Positions 49,301 to 60,680 of a stretch of 64,000 nucleotides of DNA are shown here, in pieces. The notes under the pieces were generated by a model. It searched no databases. It was not told the origin of the DNA and saw only the letters and a program-made list of their open reading frames with translations. The position numbers and the translations under genes are program-made. This DNA comes from Lamellibrachia columna (lineage: Eukaryota > Annelida > Polychaeta > Sabellida > Siboglinidae). The DNA is taken from NCBI GenBank assembly GCA_963662155.1, contig OY759272.1:43101210-43165209 (forward strand). The letters run 5' to 3'. Within the stretch, counting starts at the first letter, position 1, and every line of letters begins with the position of its first letter.

Positions 49301-51103
49301 AACTGTTTTCACAACCCGTGAACCGTGAAGTGTTTTCACTGGCATGGGCCAAATCAACCGTGCATGTAATGTAATCGGTGCCAGCGGGCTCCATGGACCA
49401 AAACGACTATTGTATTCTAACTGGAAAGGGGTCGTCTTATGCTAAATCATTAGTTTTTTATTAAACATAAACATATATACAGATGAATGCAAAAACAATT
49501 ATTATTATATTAACGTGTGTATGGTTTTGTGCCCAATCATAATTTTTATTTTTTATCGAATCAGTGGAGGGTCAAAACGATTATTCTTATAATTTCGCCA
49601 TTTAGAATTCCACTATTAGCGTGGGCCAAACCGACCATCACTGAATTCAGTACCGACGTGTTTTTCAGTGAAGTGGGCGAAACCATGCGTCTGCCTGGGC
49701 TGAAACGACTAGGCCGAACCATCCGTCGGCGTGGGCCGAACCCGTCATGTGCCGAACCATCCGGGACCACCTGACCTTTAGATACATGGCAAATGGAATT
49801 TAATGTATCTAAATGCGTCCACCTTCCAATAACAAACAAAACTAAACCCAGCACACACAAGTACTCGCTTTCTGGCCAGCCATTATCCACCGTATCCAGC
49901 CACTCATACCTCGGAGTAAAATTGGATTCCAAATTAACCTGGACAAATCACGTCACTGACATAACTTCAAAATCTTCGAAATGTTTAGGCATGATTAAAC
50001 GAACTCTTGGCCCATGTAAACCCGAAGTTAAGCAAACAGCGTACAACATGCTAATCCGGCCAAAACTTGACTACTCTTCACCCATATGGAATCCCCACAC
50101 CTTTTAACAAGTTAAAAGCCTTGAAAGAGTGCAACACTCTGCTGCCAGATTTGTTAAAAATTATTACAGACGGAACACAAATCCAGCAGATCTAATTACT
50201 GCCCTTGGATGGCCAACCCTCGAACGAAGGCGCATTATCAAACAAGCCACTACCTTCTACAAAATTCTGAACAACATTATTGAGATCACCCCCTTCCGGG
50301 CCTACTAACTCGCTCTCGAACCCGTGGACAATACATAGCCCCCAAGTGTCGTATAAATGCAATGGTCTTTTCATTTTATCCCAGAGCCATTCGCATATGG
50401 AATATGATTCCATCAAAAATTACCAACATAAAAAATCCAAAATCATTTCAAGAAGCTATTATGGAACTCCCTTTCACCACACCTCCTCACCTAAACTGCC
50501 TTTAAAACACAGTGCTCAGCGTAAACTTATCCATGGTGTGGGTATGGAGACTGTCTATGTGTGCATGTGGCAAGGCAGCGACAGTATCCATACACACAAC
50601 CAACCTATTAAAAATTTTCGTTAAACATCCTATACATAAAATAAATAAAACTATCAGATAAAAACCATTTCAGCAACATTAATGATACTAGTCTTTTAAT
50701 CGAACGTACCACCCACAGCGCATGCGCACAGTCCACCACAAACTCCTGCGTTAGCCCAAGTTTGGGCTGTTTGGAGTAAACCACTTGAGACTGCCACACC
50801 CCTCACAAAAAAATCCAACACAAGGTCAGGGCGTAAATGTGTAACCTATAGTGGCCTCTCGAGAAAGAAAACTCTGAAATAAACCGTCGTGGCAATATCA
50901 TAGAAAGGACCTTGCAGGCTTGCTGAATAATTATCCAAATCCATGAATATTAAAAGTGTGTGGGCGATAATATCGTAAATTCTATCTCATTAACCGAGTT
51001 ATAGACATCACGTACACTGCGACACAACGGTTACAATCACAGTTACCTCTTGGTCTTCCTCCTGAGTTACTGTGGTTGTTACTGTTACGTCAGCTTCTGC
51101 CAT
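46353..51103 (-). CDS. PPP1R11: Protein phosphatase 1 regulatory (inhibitor) subunit 11
   Basis: Inhibitor-3, a PP1-binding inhibitor also reported as an E3 ligase in mammals. Four exons in transcription order: 51103-51047, 48334-48226, 46988-46818, 46417-46353; 133 residues (human 126); all splice phases agree. Matches to the family: N-terminal MAEADVTVTTTVTQEE, the PP1-binding core MVLKLKKPKTDKQITWKE (the KxxxW-type element), GTVDNENLNKKKSK, the conserved CCCIYVKPRLFDESSSEESE junction (reassembled exactly across intron 2), then a tail rich in His and Asp (KHKHKHRK, HDHDCPMHDHDAHGHDAD) in place of the CGHxHCVRGH region of the human protein, and a Ser/Ala-rich end. Intron 1 contains a SINE and a LINE remnant. 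Confidence 0.94.
47725..47803. repeat. Compact 33-bp-arm hairpin in PPP1R11 intron 2
   Basis: Left arm 47725-47757 (TTTATAGGATGTGCAGCCAG...) and right arm 47771-47803 are reverse complements with two mismatches, around a 13-nt loop. It could be a tiny foldback element or a transcribed hairpin; neither is proven. Confidence 0.85.
48905..49045 (+). mobile_element. tRNA-derived SINE, copy 2
   Basis: Head with A-box-like GCAGCTCAGAGGTTAAAGCG and B-box-like GATTCAAATCC, then CTGCTGCCGTTTCGAAACTT and AGGTACCTCCGTTCACACCAC, the same order of motifs as the copy at 19551. PPP1R11 intron 1. Confidence 0.6.
49250..49760 (+). repeat. Dispersed repeat shared with 17.0 and 19.9 kb
   Basis: 49258-49280 (GGATGTTTCGGCCCATAA) resembles 17047-17068; 49615-49760 resembles 19911-20015 (GAATTCAGTACCGACGTG, TTTTTCAGTGAAGTGGGC, CGAACCATCC). 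The segment is rich in GGGCCGAA-type words and encodes nothing recognisable. Confidence 0.5.
49780..50640 (+). pseudogene. LINE RT C-terminal fragment in PPP1R11 intron 1
   Basis: FNVSKCVHLPITNK, YLGVKLDSKLTWTNHV, MLIRPKLDYSSPIWNPH (ORF to 50107), then in the same frame after a stop SLERVQHSAARFV and ALGWPTLERRRI, followed by shifted frames. This is the thumb and C-terminal part of a non-LTR RT of a family different from the copies at 21-27 kb. Opposite in orientation to PPP1R11. Confidence 0.8.
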
Positions 51104-51214
51104 TATTATTTTACATTCAAGTCGTTTTGCACATTACTGCATTTTCTTACTAATATGTTATCTCGCCACCTGCCGATTGAATCATTCGTCAATCCTCAAT
51201 TATTCAGTCTCCCT

Positions 51215-51226
51215 GAGATGGCGCCA
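51215..51226 (-). promoter_or_regulatory. Candidate YY1-like promoter element upstream of PPP1R11
   Basis: GAGATGGCGCCA lies about 115 bp upstream of the PPP1R11 start codon and contains an ATGGCG core as in YY1 sites of housekeeping promoters. Weak evidence; no other promoter motif is clear in 51104-51310. Confidence 0.25.
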
Positions 51227-51310
51227 CAGTTGTTGCCTTCGCCCATAAGAGAAACCGGACACGTCACTGTCTTGTGTGACATCAGCGCGTTATATAATAG
51301 CAAAGAGTGA

Positions 51311-52476
<1,166 letters not shown>

Positions 52477-52857
52477 TATATCATATGTCAAACTGATCTT
52501 TACAGTGCAAGGCAGCAATATATATATATTTCTACTGCACGTTGTTTGAAACGTTTTGCCTACAGATGATTAGTATCTTTGCGCCCATACCTACGTTCTC
52601 GACTACGTCCACAAGTGTGTGTCTGGGGTTGCCACTTCCAATATGTTTGACGTTTACTTGATGTCTTCACCCACCCATCACAATTTCCTTGAAATGTATC
52701 GGTGTTTGCATCATGACAACGGCATTTAAAACAGGAACTATCCCTCATATAATGGGAGGGTCCTTTCGCCATGATGTTGTGCACATTCCTGACTGAAGTT
52801 GTCTACTCGGTGTTATTACCACGCATCCATTTGGCCCTTTGCAGTGAGAACGTTATT

Positions 52858-53296
52858 CAAAGATACAAATAAGATACCAATAAGATACCAATAAGATATC
52901 AATAAGCAGTTAAAGATACCAATAAGCAGTTAAAGATACCAATAAGCAGTTAAAGATACCAATAAGCAGTTAAAGATACCAATAAGCAGTCAAAGATACC
53001 AATAAGCAGTCAAAGATACCAATAAGCAGTTAAAGATACCAATAAGCAGTTAAAGATACCAATAAGCAGTTAAAGATACCAATAAGCAGTTAAAGATACC
53101 AATAAGCAGTCAAAGATACCAATAAGCAGTCAAAGATACCAATAAGCAGTTAAAGATACAAATAAGCAGTTAAAGATACCAATAAGCAGTTAAAGATACC
53201 AATAAGCAGTTAAAGATACCAATAAGCAGTCAAAGATACCAATAAGCAGTCAAAGATACCAATAAGCAGTCAAAGATACCAATAAGCAGTTAAAGT
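52858..53296. repeat. 20-bp minisatellite, ~21 copies
   Basis: The unit CAATAAGCAGTTAAAGATAC repeats in perfect 20-bp register from about 52905, with T/C variation in AGTTAA/AGTCAA; the first copies (52858-52905) are shorter variants lacking GCAGTTA. Confidence 0.97.
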
Positions 53297-53525
53297 TTTT
53301 TCATTCTGAACATTCGTTGTGTAATGTTCTACGTGTGGATGCGGTGTAAAGGTGTTTTTGTTGACATCTAGGCAGACTGGATTTCTTTAATGTTTCTTGA
53401 CAGAATGTCTTCTACAAATGTTCATTTAAAAAGTAGCCTACATGTGTCTTCATTAAGGTTGCCATTGATATCTTGTATCACGGCGTACTGATCCGTTTAT
53501 GAGTTCTTTGTGTATGACAAATACT

Positions 53526-54080
<555 letters not shown>

Positions 54081-54301
54081 ATATATATTGTTCAGAAAAT
54101 AATATAATGAAATATATATATATATATATATATATATATGACACTTTGTTGGACAGCACGAAGATCAAAAGTAAAGGCACTTATTCAAATAACTACTATG
54201 AAATAATACATTCATAATAAATTTCATTATATTATGTTTCTGAACAAAGTTAATTTGGAAAATCATTAACGTGTAGTATTGAAATATTGGTGCGGGAGCT
54301 G

Positions 54302-54389
54302 TGTGACGAGAACGCTTATACTTAACAGTTAATCGCTAGATGGCAAAACTATCTTATTATTTACCATTGAAATCGCCACTTTAATTATA
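54302..54389 (+). repeat. 5' LTR (conserved first 88 bp)
   Basis: Starts TGTGACGAGAACGCTTATAC and matches 58828-58915. The full 5' LTR probably extends toward about 54600, which contains an AATAAA at about 54447, but its end cannot be fixed because the other LTR is cut short. No primer-binding site was recognised with confidence. Confidence 0.75.
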
Positions 54390-54796
54390 TGCATGCCGGC
54401 ACGGCTTGGCCAATGAAAATGCTTGGTGTGTAGTAAAATGTGCTCTTAATAAAGTCTGTTTGATTTTAGTCAACGCGTTTGTATAATGAGAATATGTATA
54501 AAAAAAAACTGGTACGAAATGGTGTCTGTAAGCAACTATATATATAGCATCGACTGAGCGTAACGAGGATAATCGCAACGGAGTACATAGTCATAGGTTG
54601 AAAAAAATTAGACTTTTGAGCCGACTACATCAAGCTCGTGAAACAACTTGGGACTGTTCGAGCGGGAAGAAGTGGACGCGCTGACGTCATCTGACAGCTC
54701 CGGGCGGTAACGTGTTGTGCATTGTGCTAGCGGCGATTCAAGGTACTGTGAACTTTCATAGCGCTAAGAGGCAAGCCAGAAGCTAAATCAGCAGTC

Positions 54797-55394
54797 ATGT
54801 CGGGGGTAGACAGGCCCGACAGTGACAGTACATCCGGGGAAAGGGTGGCGATACCTCCAACACCAGCAAATTTGCACCCACCGAAGCCGTTGACAATGGA
54901 CGATAATTTAGCTACTAGCTGGAAGCAATGGCGAAAGATATGGCTACGGCTACGCTATGAAATTGCAACAGGTATTAATAAGCAGGATGGCTTAGTGAGA
55001 GTTGCAACACTTTTGTCAGTCATAGGCGAAGATGCAGCCAAAGTCTATGACACTTTTACTTGGCTAGCTGGTGAAAACGAACAATGCATAGATTAGGTGT
55101 TGTCAAAATTTGACAACACCTCGAACACAGATCATATACGAGCGTTTTCGTTTCAACAATCGCGTACAAGAAGCGGGCGAAAGCATTTCTGCGTATGTCA
55201 TCGAGCTTCGTACGATCGCCTAGAACTGCGCGCACGATGGGATAACCCCTGATGAAATTCTCCGCGATAGGCTTGTGTTAGGCTTGCGTGACGACAAAAT
55301 GCGTGAACGCCTGTTGCGTATAAATGACCTAACCCTCGAGAAAGCCATATACATCTGTAAAGCGTCAGAGTAGACAAGTGCACAATTACAAGCT
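54797..55394 (+). pseudogene. gag-like remnant
   Basis: Starts at ATG 54797 with a Pro/Ser-rich N-terminus and a capsid-like segment (WKQWRKIWLRLRYEI). Broken by TAG at 55094, a frameshift near 55130, and TAGs at about 55223 and 55372. The later frame reads the family-typical IYERFRFNNRVQEAGESI and LRDDKMRERLL. Confidence 0.8.
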
Positions 55395-56189
55395 ATGCAA
55401 AGTGGCACTCATGACGTCGTGAGTTTTGTGAGAAAACGTCAGACGCGCCATGCAGCCAGTACACCCACTAACCGCACATACAAAAAGACGAGTACGCCGG
55501 AGAGAGCTACAACAGTAGAGCTACAAGACTGCAAGTACTGTGGGCGTCAGCACGGGAAACGCGAATATCCCGCCTATGGGCAAACCTGTCGAAAGTGTGG
55601 AAATAAGAACCACTTTCAAGCGAAATGTAGCGCAGCGCAGTTGTCTAATGTGCACATGAACAAAGAAGTGTTCTTCGTCGGTCTCATCGGAGACAGATCA
55701 TCGAAGGCAGTGATTACTGTGGACGTTGGCCGTCCAAGACCACAGAGCCGAGTGCAGTTTCAAATGGACACTGGCGTCGAGTGCAATGTGCTATCAAAGA
55801 AGACATATTGTAGAGTAACGGGAGACAGCCAGATGAAGCCTGTGCAGTGCTGTTCCCACAAGTTCATAAAGACCTACACAGGTGAGCGCTATCATATATT
55901 AGGCTCATCCACACTTCCATTATGGCGACACGGCAAGCAGAGTAATTTGGCATTCAACATTACTGAAGATGACTTCACTCCGCTTCTGTCTTTGAAGACG
56001 TGCACTGCGTTAGGTTTTGTGACAATAAACGACAGTGACAGTATGAACGATGTGAGCAAAACACTAGTGCTAACACCGACTCCAGCCGAGTCTGATTATA
56101 GCGAAAGGCCACGTCCGGCTCCTCGCTCGTCGTTACGTAAAGCTGTGCGTGCGGCTGTGAAGGCACAGTCGGATCTCCTCACGGAATAG
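55395..56189 (+). pseudogene. Zinc-knuckle and aspartic protease segment
   Basis: Open for 264 codons. Two nucleocapsid-type zinc knuckles follow a basic region: the first (CKYCGRQHGKREYP) lacks its last cysteine, which is Tyr here; the second (CRKCGNKNHFQAKC) is complete. A retropepsin-like active-site motif follows (FQMDTGVECNVL). It ends at TAG 56187-56189 before RT. Confidence 0.85.
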
Positions 56190-57211
56190 AAAAACGTATT
56201 TGAAGGCGTAGGTGACCTTCCGGGCGAGTATCACATAGTGACTGATGAAGCAGTGAAGCCAGTGATACACCCACCTCGACGAGTTCCAGCGTCGTTGAGA
56301 GAACATATCAAAGCGAAACTGGATGAAATGGTGCAGTGAGACATTATCACTCCAGTCACAGAACCAAACCCATTGGTATCTAGCATGTTGGTTGTCGTGA
56401 AGCCTGACAAATTGCGGATATGTATCGATCCCAGAGATTTGAATCGGGCCATCTATCGCGAGCATTATCAAATGCCTACGATTGAAGAGGTCACAACACG
56501 TCTCACAAACGCGAAGAAGTTCACCGTGTTGGACGCAAAAGATGGTTTCTGGCAGAGAAGACTTGACACGGAATCAAGCTACAAGACGACATTCAACACA
56601 CCATTTGGACACTTTCGATGGAATCGAATGCCGTTTGGGATTAGTTCAGCCCCAGAAGTCTGGCAAAGCGTGCACGAATTCGTTGAGGATCTGGATGGCG
56701 TCGAAGTCATCACTGACTACTTCCTTATTGCTGGATCCGGGAAGACAGAAGATGAAGTACTCCGCAGTCTCGAGGCGAACGAGAGAGCATTCTTCGAGAA
56801 GTGAAGCGATGTCAATCGAGTGTGCGTTTCATGGGCCATCTTCTCACATCAGATGGACTGAAAGCCGACCCCGAGAAGATCCAGGCGATAATCGAGATGT
56901 CCGAGCCAGGTGGCATCACAGCTCTCAAGCGATTCCTGGGTATGGTTAACTGCCTGTCGAAGTACATGCCACGACTCTCAGACATGACGGAGCCGTTACG
57001 GAGACTAGACGACAAAGAAGTAGAGTTCCGGTGGACGAATTCGCACACAACAGCAATGGAGGCAATAAAGAAGGCAGTCACTGCAGTGCCAGTGCTTCGC
57101 TTCTTTGATGTGAGAAAGCCAGTCACTATCCAATGCGACGCAAGTGAAACTGGTCAGGAGGGCCAGCCGATCTGCTACGCTTCAAGGGCTCTAACCGACA
57201 CAGAGACTTGA
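56190..57211 (+). pseudogene. Reverse transcriptase and start of RNase H
   Basis: Includes KPDKLRICIDPRDLN, FTVLDAKDGFWQ, FRWNRMPFGI and SSAPEVWQ. At the catalytic position the text is VITDYFLIAGSG, where the family has two adjacent aspartates; the second is Tyr. Stops at 56338-56340 and 56802-56804 plus a frameshift at about 56804; the connection domain (RFLGMVNCLSKYMPRLSDMT) and the RNase H start (VTIQCDASETG) follow to TGA at about 57209. Confidence 0.88.
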
Positions 57212-57994
57212 TACGCATAGATCGAGAAGGAATTTTTAGCGATCGTGTGGTCATGTGACAAGTTCGACCAATACATATACGGACGAGACATGGCCACCAT
57301 CGAGTCGGACCATGCGCCATTGAAGGCAGTGTTCAAGAAATACATCCATAAATCACCGAAGAGATTGCAACGCATGTGTCTCGCACTGCAAAAGTACAAC
57401 CTGGATGTGCAGTACAAGAAAGGGTCGCTGATGTACATATCAGACACACTCAGCCGGGCTTACCGAGATACGACAGAAGGCGTGCAGCATGAACATTGTG
57501 AGATTCGTGCGCTAGAATCGATCAGTCACGAGCACATCTCAGTGACTAAGAAGAAACGAGACGAGTTCAGAGACAAAGTTGTCATAGACGACGAAACACA
57601 AGCGCTAATCAAGATCATACGACAAGGCTGGCCAGCGAGAGCACGTTGTCCGCCAGCAGCCTTGCCATACTACGACGAACGCAGTAGTCTGATAGAAGCA
57701 GATGGACTTGTGTACCGAGGTGAGCAGCTAGTAGCACCACGATCATTGCGTAAAGACATGCTAATGCAAATACACAGCAGCCACATTGGATTCGGAGGTT
57801 GCGTGCGACGAGGTCGTGAAGTGCTAAACTGGCCAGGTAAGAGCGCAGAGGTCAGAGACTACGTATCAAGATGTAGCACATGTCAAACATTCATGCTAAC
57901 GCAATGCCGTGAACCTCTACAACCCCATGAGCTTCAATCTCGTCAGTGGGAGAAGGTTGGAGGAGTTTTGATCTTGCCGGGCAGACTTTCCTAA
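57212..57994 (+). pseudogene. RNase H end and integrase N-terminal half
   Basis: After stops around 57209-57220 the frame reads EKEFLAIVWSCDKFDQYIYG and SDHAPLKAVF (RNase H), LQKYNLDVQYKKGSLMYISD (tether), then a zinc-binding region with HSSHIGFGG and CSTC. The frame shifts near 57980, at the start of the integrase core. Confidence 0.85.
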
Positions 57995-58700
57995 TCATGG
58001 TCGACTACTGGTCCAATTACTTTGCGATTTCTGAACAGCACAAGAAGACGTTATTGTCAGTAATAGCCCAATTCAAAGTACATTTTGCTCGCCATGGAAT
58101 CCCATCCGTAGTCATGACGGATAATGGACCCGAATTCGCAAGCCGTAAGTTCGAAGAGTTTGCGAAAACATGGAAATTCGAACATATCACATCGAGCCCG
58201 CGATTCCCCCTGTCTAACGGAAAGGCAGAAAATGCAGTGAAGACATGCAAGGCTCTGCTGATGAAAGCACGTACGGATCGACAGGATCCACTGCTTGCGC
58301 TGTTGGCGTGGCGCAACACTCAGAGCGAAGGCTTCAACACATCGCCAGTACAGAGGTTGATGGGTCGCCTTACACGGACTTTGCTGCCGACAACACATTC
58401 GCTACTCGAGCCGAAGATAGACAAACAAACAGTCGCTAGCGCCTCTACGCATCCGAGAGACTATCCGAATGCGACTGCCAGGCGAAAGAATTCTGAGCAA
58501 CCGGTCCTACGAAGTAGAAGTGAACGGGTCACGGTATCGTCGTAACTGTCGTCAACTGCGCTCGACGGCAGAACTGTTGGATGTACCAACGAACACTGAG
58601 GACATTGATGAGCCTCCTCACGAGATCAACGCGCCCGCAACGAACGGATCACACCGAGACACCGACTCCGCCCGTGCCAAGACGGTCTATCAGGAATAGA
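57946..58700 (+). pseudogene. Integrase catalytic core and C-terminal tail
   Basis: The core contains MVDYWSNYF (first Asp), VVMTDNGPEFASRKF (second Asp) and SNGKAENAVK (Glu), all three catalytic acids kept, then LLAWRNTQSEGFNTSPVQRL. A frameshift near 58470 leads to the tail NRSYEVEVNGSRYRRN, ending at about 58699. Confidence 0.87.
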
Positions 58701-58827
58701 CAGTCGCCGAAATTGCAAAATGATTATGAACTGTAGTATAGATTGTCACACTTCTTTGTTGATTTGTTTAGACTACAGCAGTAGTGACTCTTTAATTTAG
58801 CAAGTACAGATGTACTTTTGTTGAAGA

Positions 58828-58915
58828 TGTGACGAGAACGCTTATACTTAACAGTTAATCGCTAGATGGCGACACTATCTTATTATTTACCATTGAAGTC
58901 GCCACTTTAATTATA
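58828..58915 (+). repeat. 3' LTR fragment
   Basis: 88 bp matching the first part of the 5' LTR; sequence beyond 58915 (AGCACAATGGTGTCAGGCGC...) is unrelated to the 5' LTR continuation. Confidence 0.8.
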
Positions 58916-59152
58916 AGCACAATGGTGTCAGGCGCAACAATAAAACTGGGTTCATTAATAAACAAAATAAGTTTGGGTAGGAGTAACTATTGTATGGGCC
59001 TATATTATAGTTTGTGACACACATTTGAACGTATACTTTAACATAAGACACTTCAAATGGTGAATTATCATTACTGAATTAAAATAATAGCTTTCTGAAA
59101 TACAACATATTTTTGAGAAAGCTTATCTTGGTTTTTTTTTTACACTTTAAAG

Positions 59153-59231
59153 GGACGTGGACCCTTCACTGGCGTATGACAGTAGGAAAGGTATATACTT
59201 TCTGAAAGAACCCGTCAAGACAAAGTCAATG
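59153..59231 (+). CDS. Candidate isolated exon of an unknown plus-strand gene
   Basis: A 79-nt segment with a strong acceptor (long T tract then TTTAAAG) and donor (ATG|GTATGT). In the phase-2-entry frame it reads DVDPSLAYDSRKGIYFLKEP and then VKTKSM, with higher GC than its flanks. No partner exon is recognised nearby; the gypsy insertion may separate it from its gene. Could be chance. Confidence 0.3.
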
Positions 59232-59954
59232 GTATGTAATAATAATATTTTAGATAAAGAAATAAGCAAGTAGTAAGGCGGGAAAGTTACAAACGAAGTG
59301 TTAGACAGTTTTGGAGAGTGGCCCTGGTATGAGCAGGTCTGTCAGTGTAAACCGCTTTGAACAGTGCCAAGGACTGGATATACCGGTATATAAGAACATA
59401 CCTTTTATATGATCCGGCCGCAAAAGCCTTTAATATTAAGCTATTTTATTCAGCATTATCTGTGACATAGATTTAAGACTTATCTGACTTTCATTACACT
59501 AATTATAGATTTGGTGTGCATGTGTATAACGTGTCAACCACATTACATAAACGAGACAGAGAAATGGTCTGTTTTGTCTTACAGATGGAAACTCATCAAT
59601 TTCAGTACGAACAGTTGTGTTGTTCGTTAATTAGTTAGAAAACATGTTTCAAATTAGCGGCTAACCGCAATCACAAAATCGGAAAGTCATATTACTCTCA
59701 ACACGGTCAACTAAGTGACCCAACAAGACAGTTAGCAATGACATACATACAAGTATCATATGACCGTACAATTATCAGTTCACTAATCTGAACATCAATA
59801 ATACTTCGTCGTCTTATGTACAAAATATTTGGTGACAGTCGTGTGTTCTATTAGAGTAAAACAACAATAACAAAATATCAACCCAGCGTCGGTGTGGTGT
59901 TTCCGTAAACAGTATCGCAACATTCCGGCCAAAATGGCACAAAAGAGCTCTCAT

Positions 59955-60150
59955 CTTGGCACTTTTTGCAATTAATAATTTGGCACATTGTGCAGTTAAC
60001 AATTTGGCATGTTTTGCAATTAATAACTGGGCACTTTGCAATTTATAAATTGGCACTTTTTGCAGTTAATAATCTTACACTTTTTGCAATTAATAATTTG
60101 ACACAATTTGCAATTAATAATTTGGCACTTTTTGCAATTAATAATTTATG
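59955..60150. repeat. 24-bp minisatellite, ~8 copies
   Basis: The unit TTGCAATTAATAATTTGGCACTTT recurs with a 24-bp period. Frames on both strands (NNLALFAI, LLIAKSAK) are artefacts. Confidence 0.93.
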
Positions 60151-60346
60151 GAGTTGTATCCCCGTCCGGTCAAAGAATAGCAACACCAAGCAATAGCCAT
60201 TAAACTGCAAACCAATATGAAATGTATTAGCATTAGGAAACATACCCATATATAAATGATTTAATGGATTAAACTAGAGAAGAATAAAAGCATGGATTAT
60301 AATGAGTCACTATTATGAGATGCCTTTGGACATGTTGAGTAGCTCG

Positions 60347-60633
60347 TTAGACATTTTGCAAATACGGCAAATATAACTTGTTAAGGTCACTTCTATGTTG
60401 AAGAGCAACGTCATCAAGTCGTTGCTTAAGTAGGGAGTGCGCATGCTCTCGGTGGCTCGCTATTTCCTTTATGGTCTTCTTAGCACTGGACTTGGCACTG
60501 GGCGTACTGCCAACTTTTGTCTTGGCTGGTCGGACTTCACGCCGACCGTATCCCTCCATCGTTTCACTGGCCTGAATCGGAAGAAAAATGCAATTGATAC
60601 AATAATAATTCCGGTAATTAAACGTGTGTGTAT

Positions 60634-60680
<47 letters not shown>

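Larger units (their letters stand above)
54302..58915 (+). mobile_element. Ty3/gypsy-type LTR retrotransposon, defective
   Basis: LTR-like direct repeats (54302-54389 and 58828-58915, 88 bp, three or so differences, starting TGTGACGAG) bracket gag, protease, RT, RNase H and integrase remnants in the standard Ty3/gypsy order. Many stops and frameshifts; no env. The right LTR similarity ends after 88 bp, so the 3' LTR is truncated or replaced. Confidence 0.92.

Noticed and set aside
52560..52784. Cys/His-containing 74-residue minus-strand frame
   Set aside because: Looks mildly protein-like (SSCFKCRCHDANTDTF) but no family, no neighbours and no exon signals; left out.
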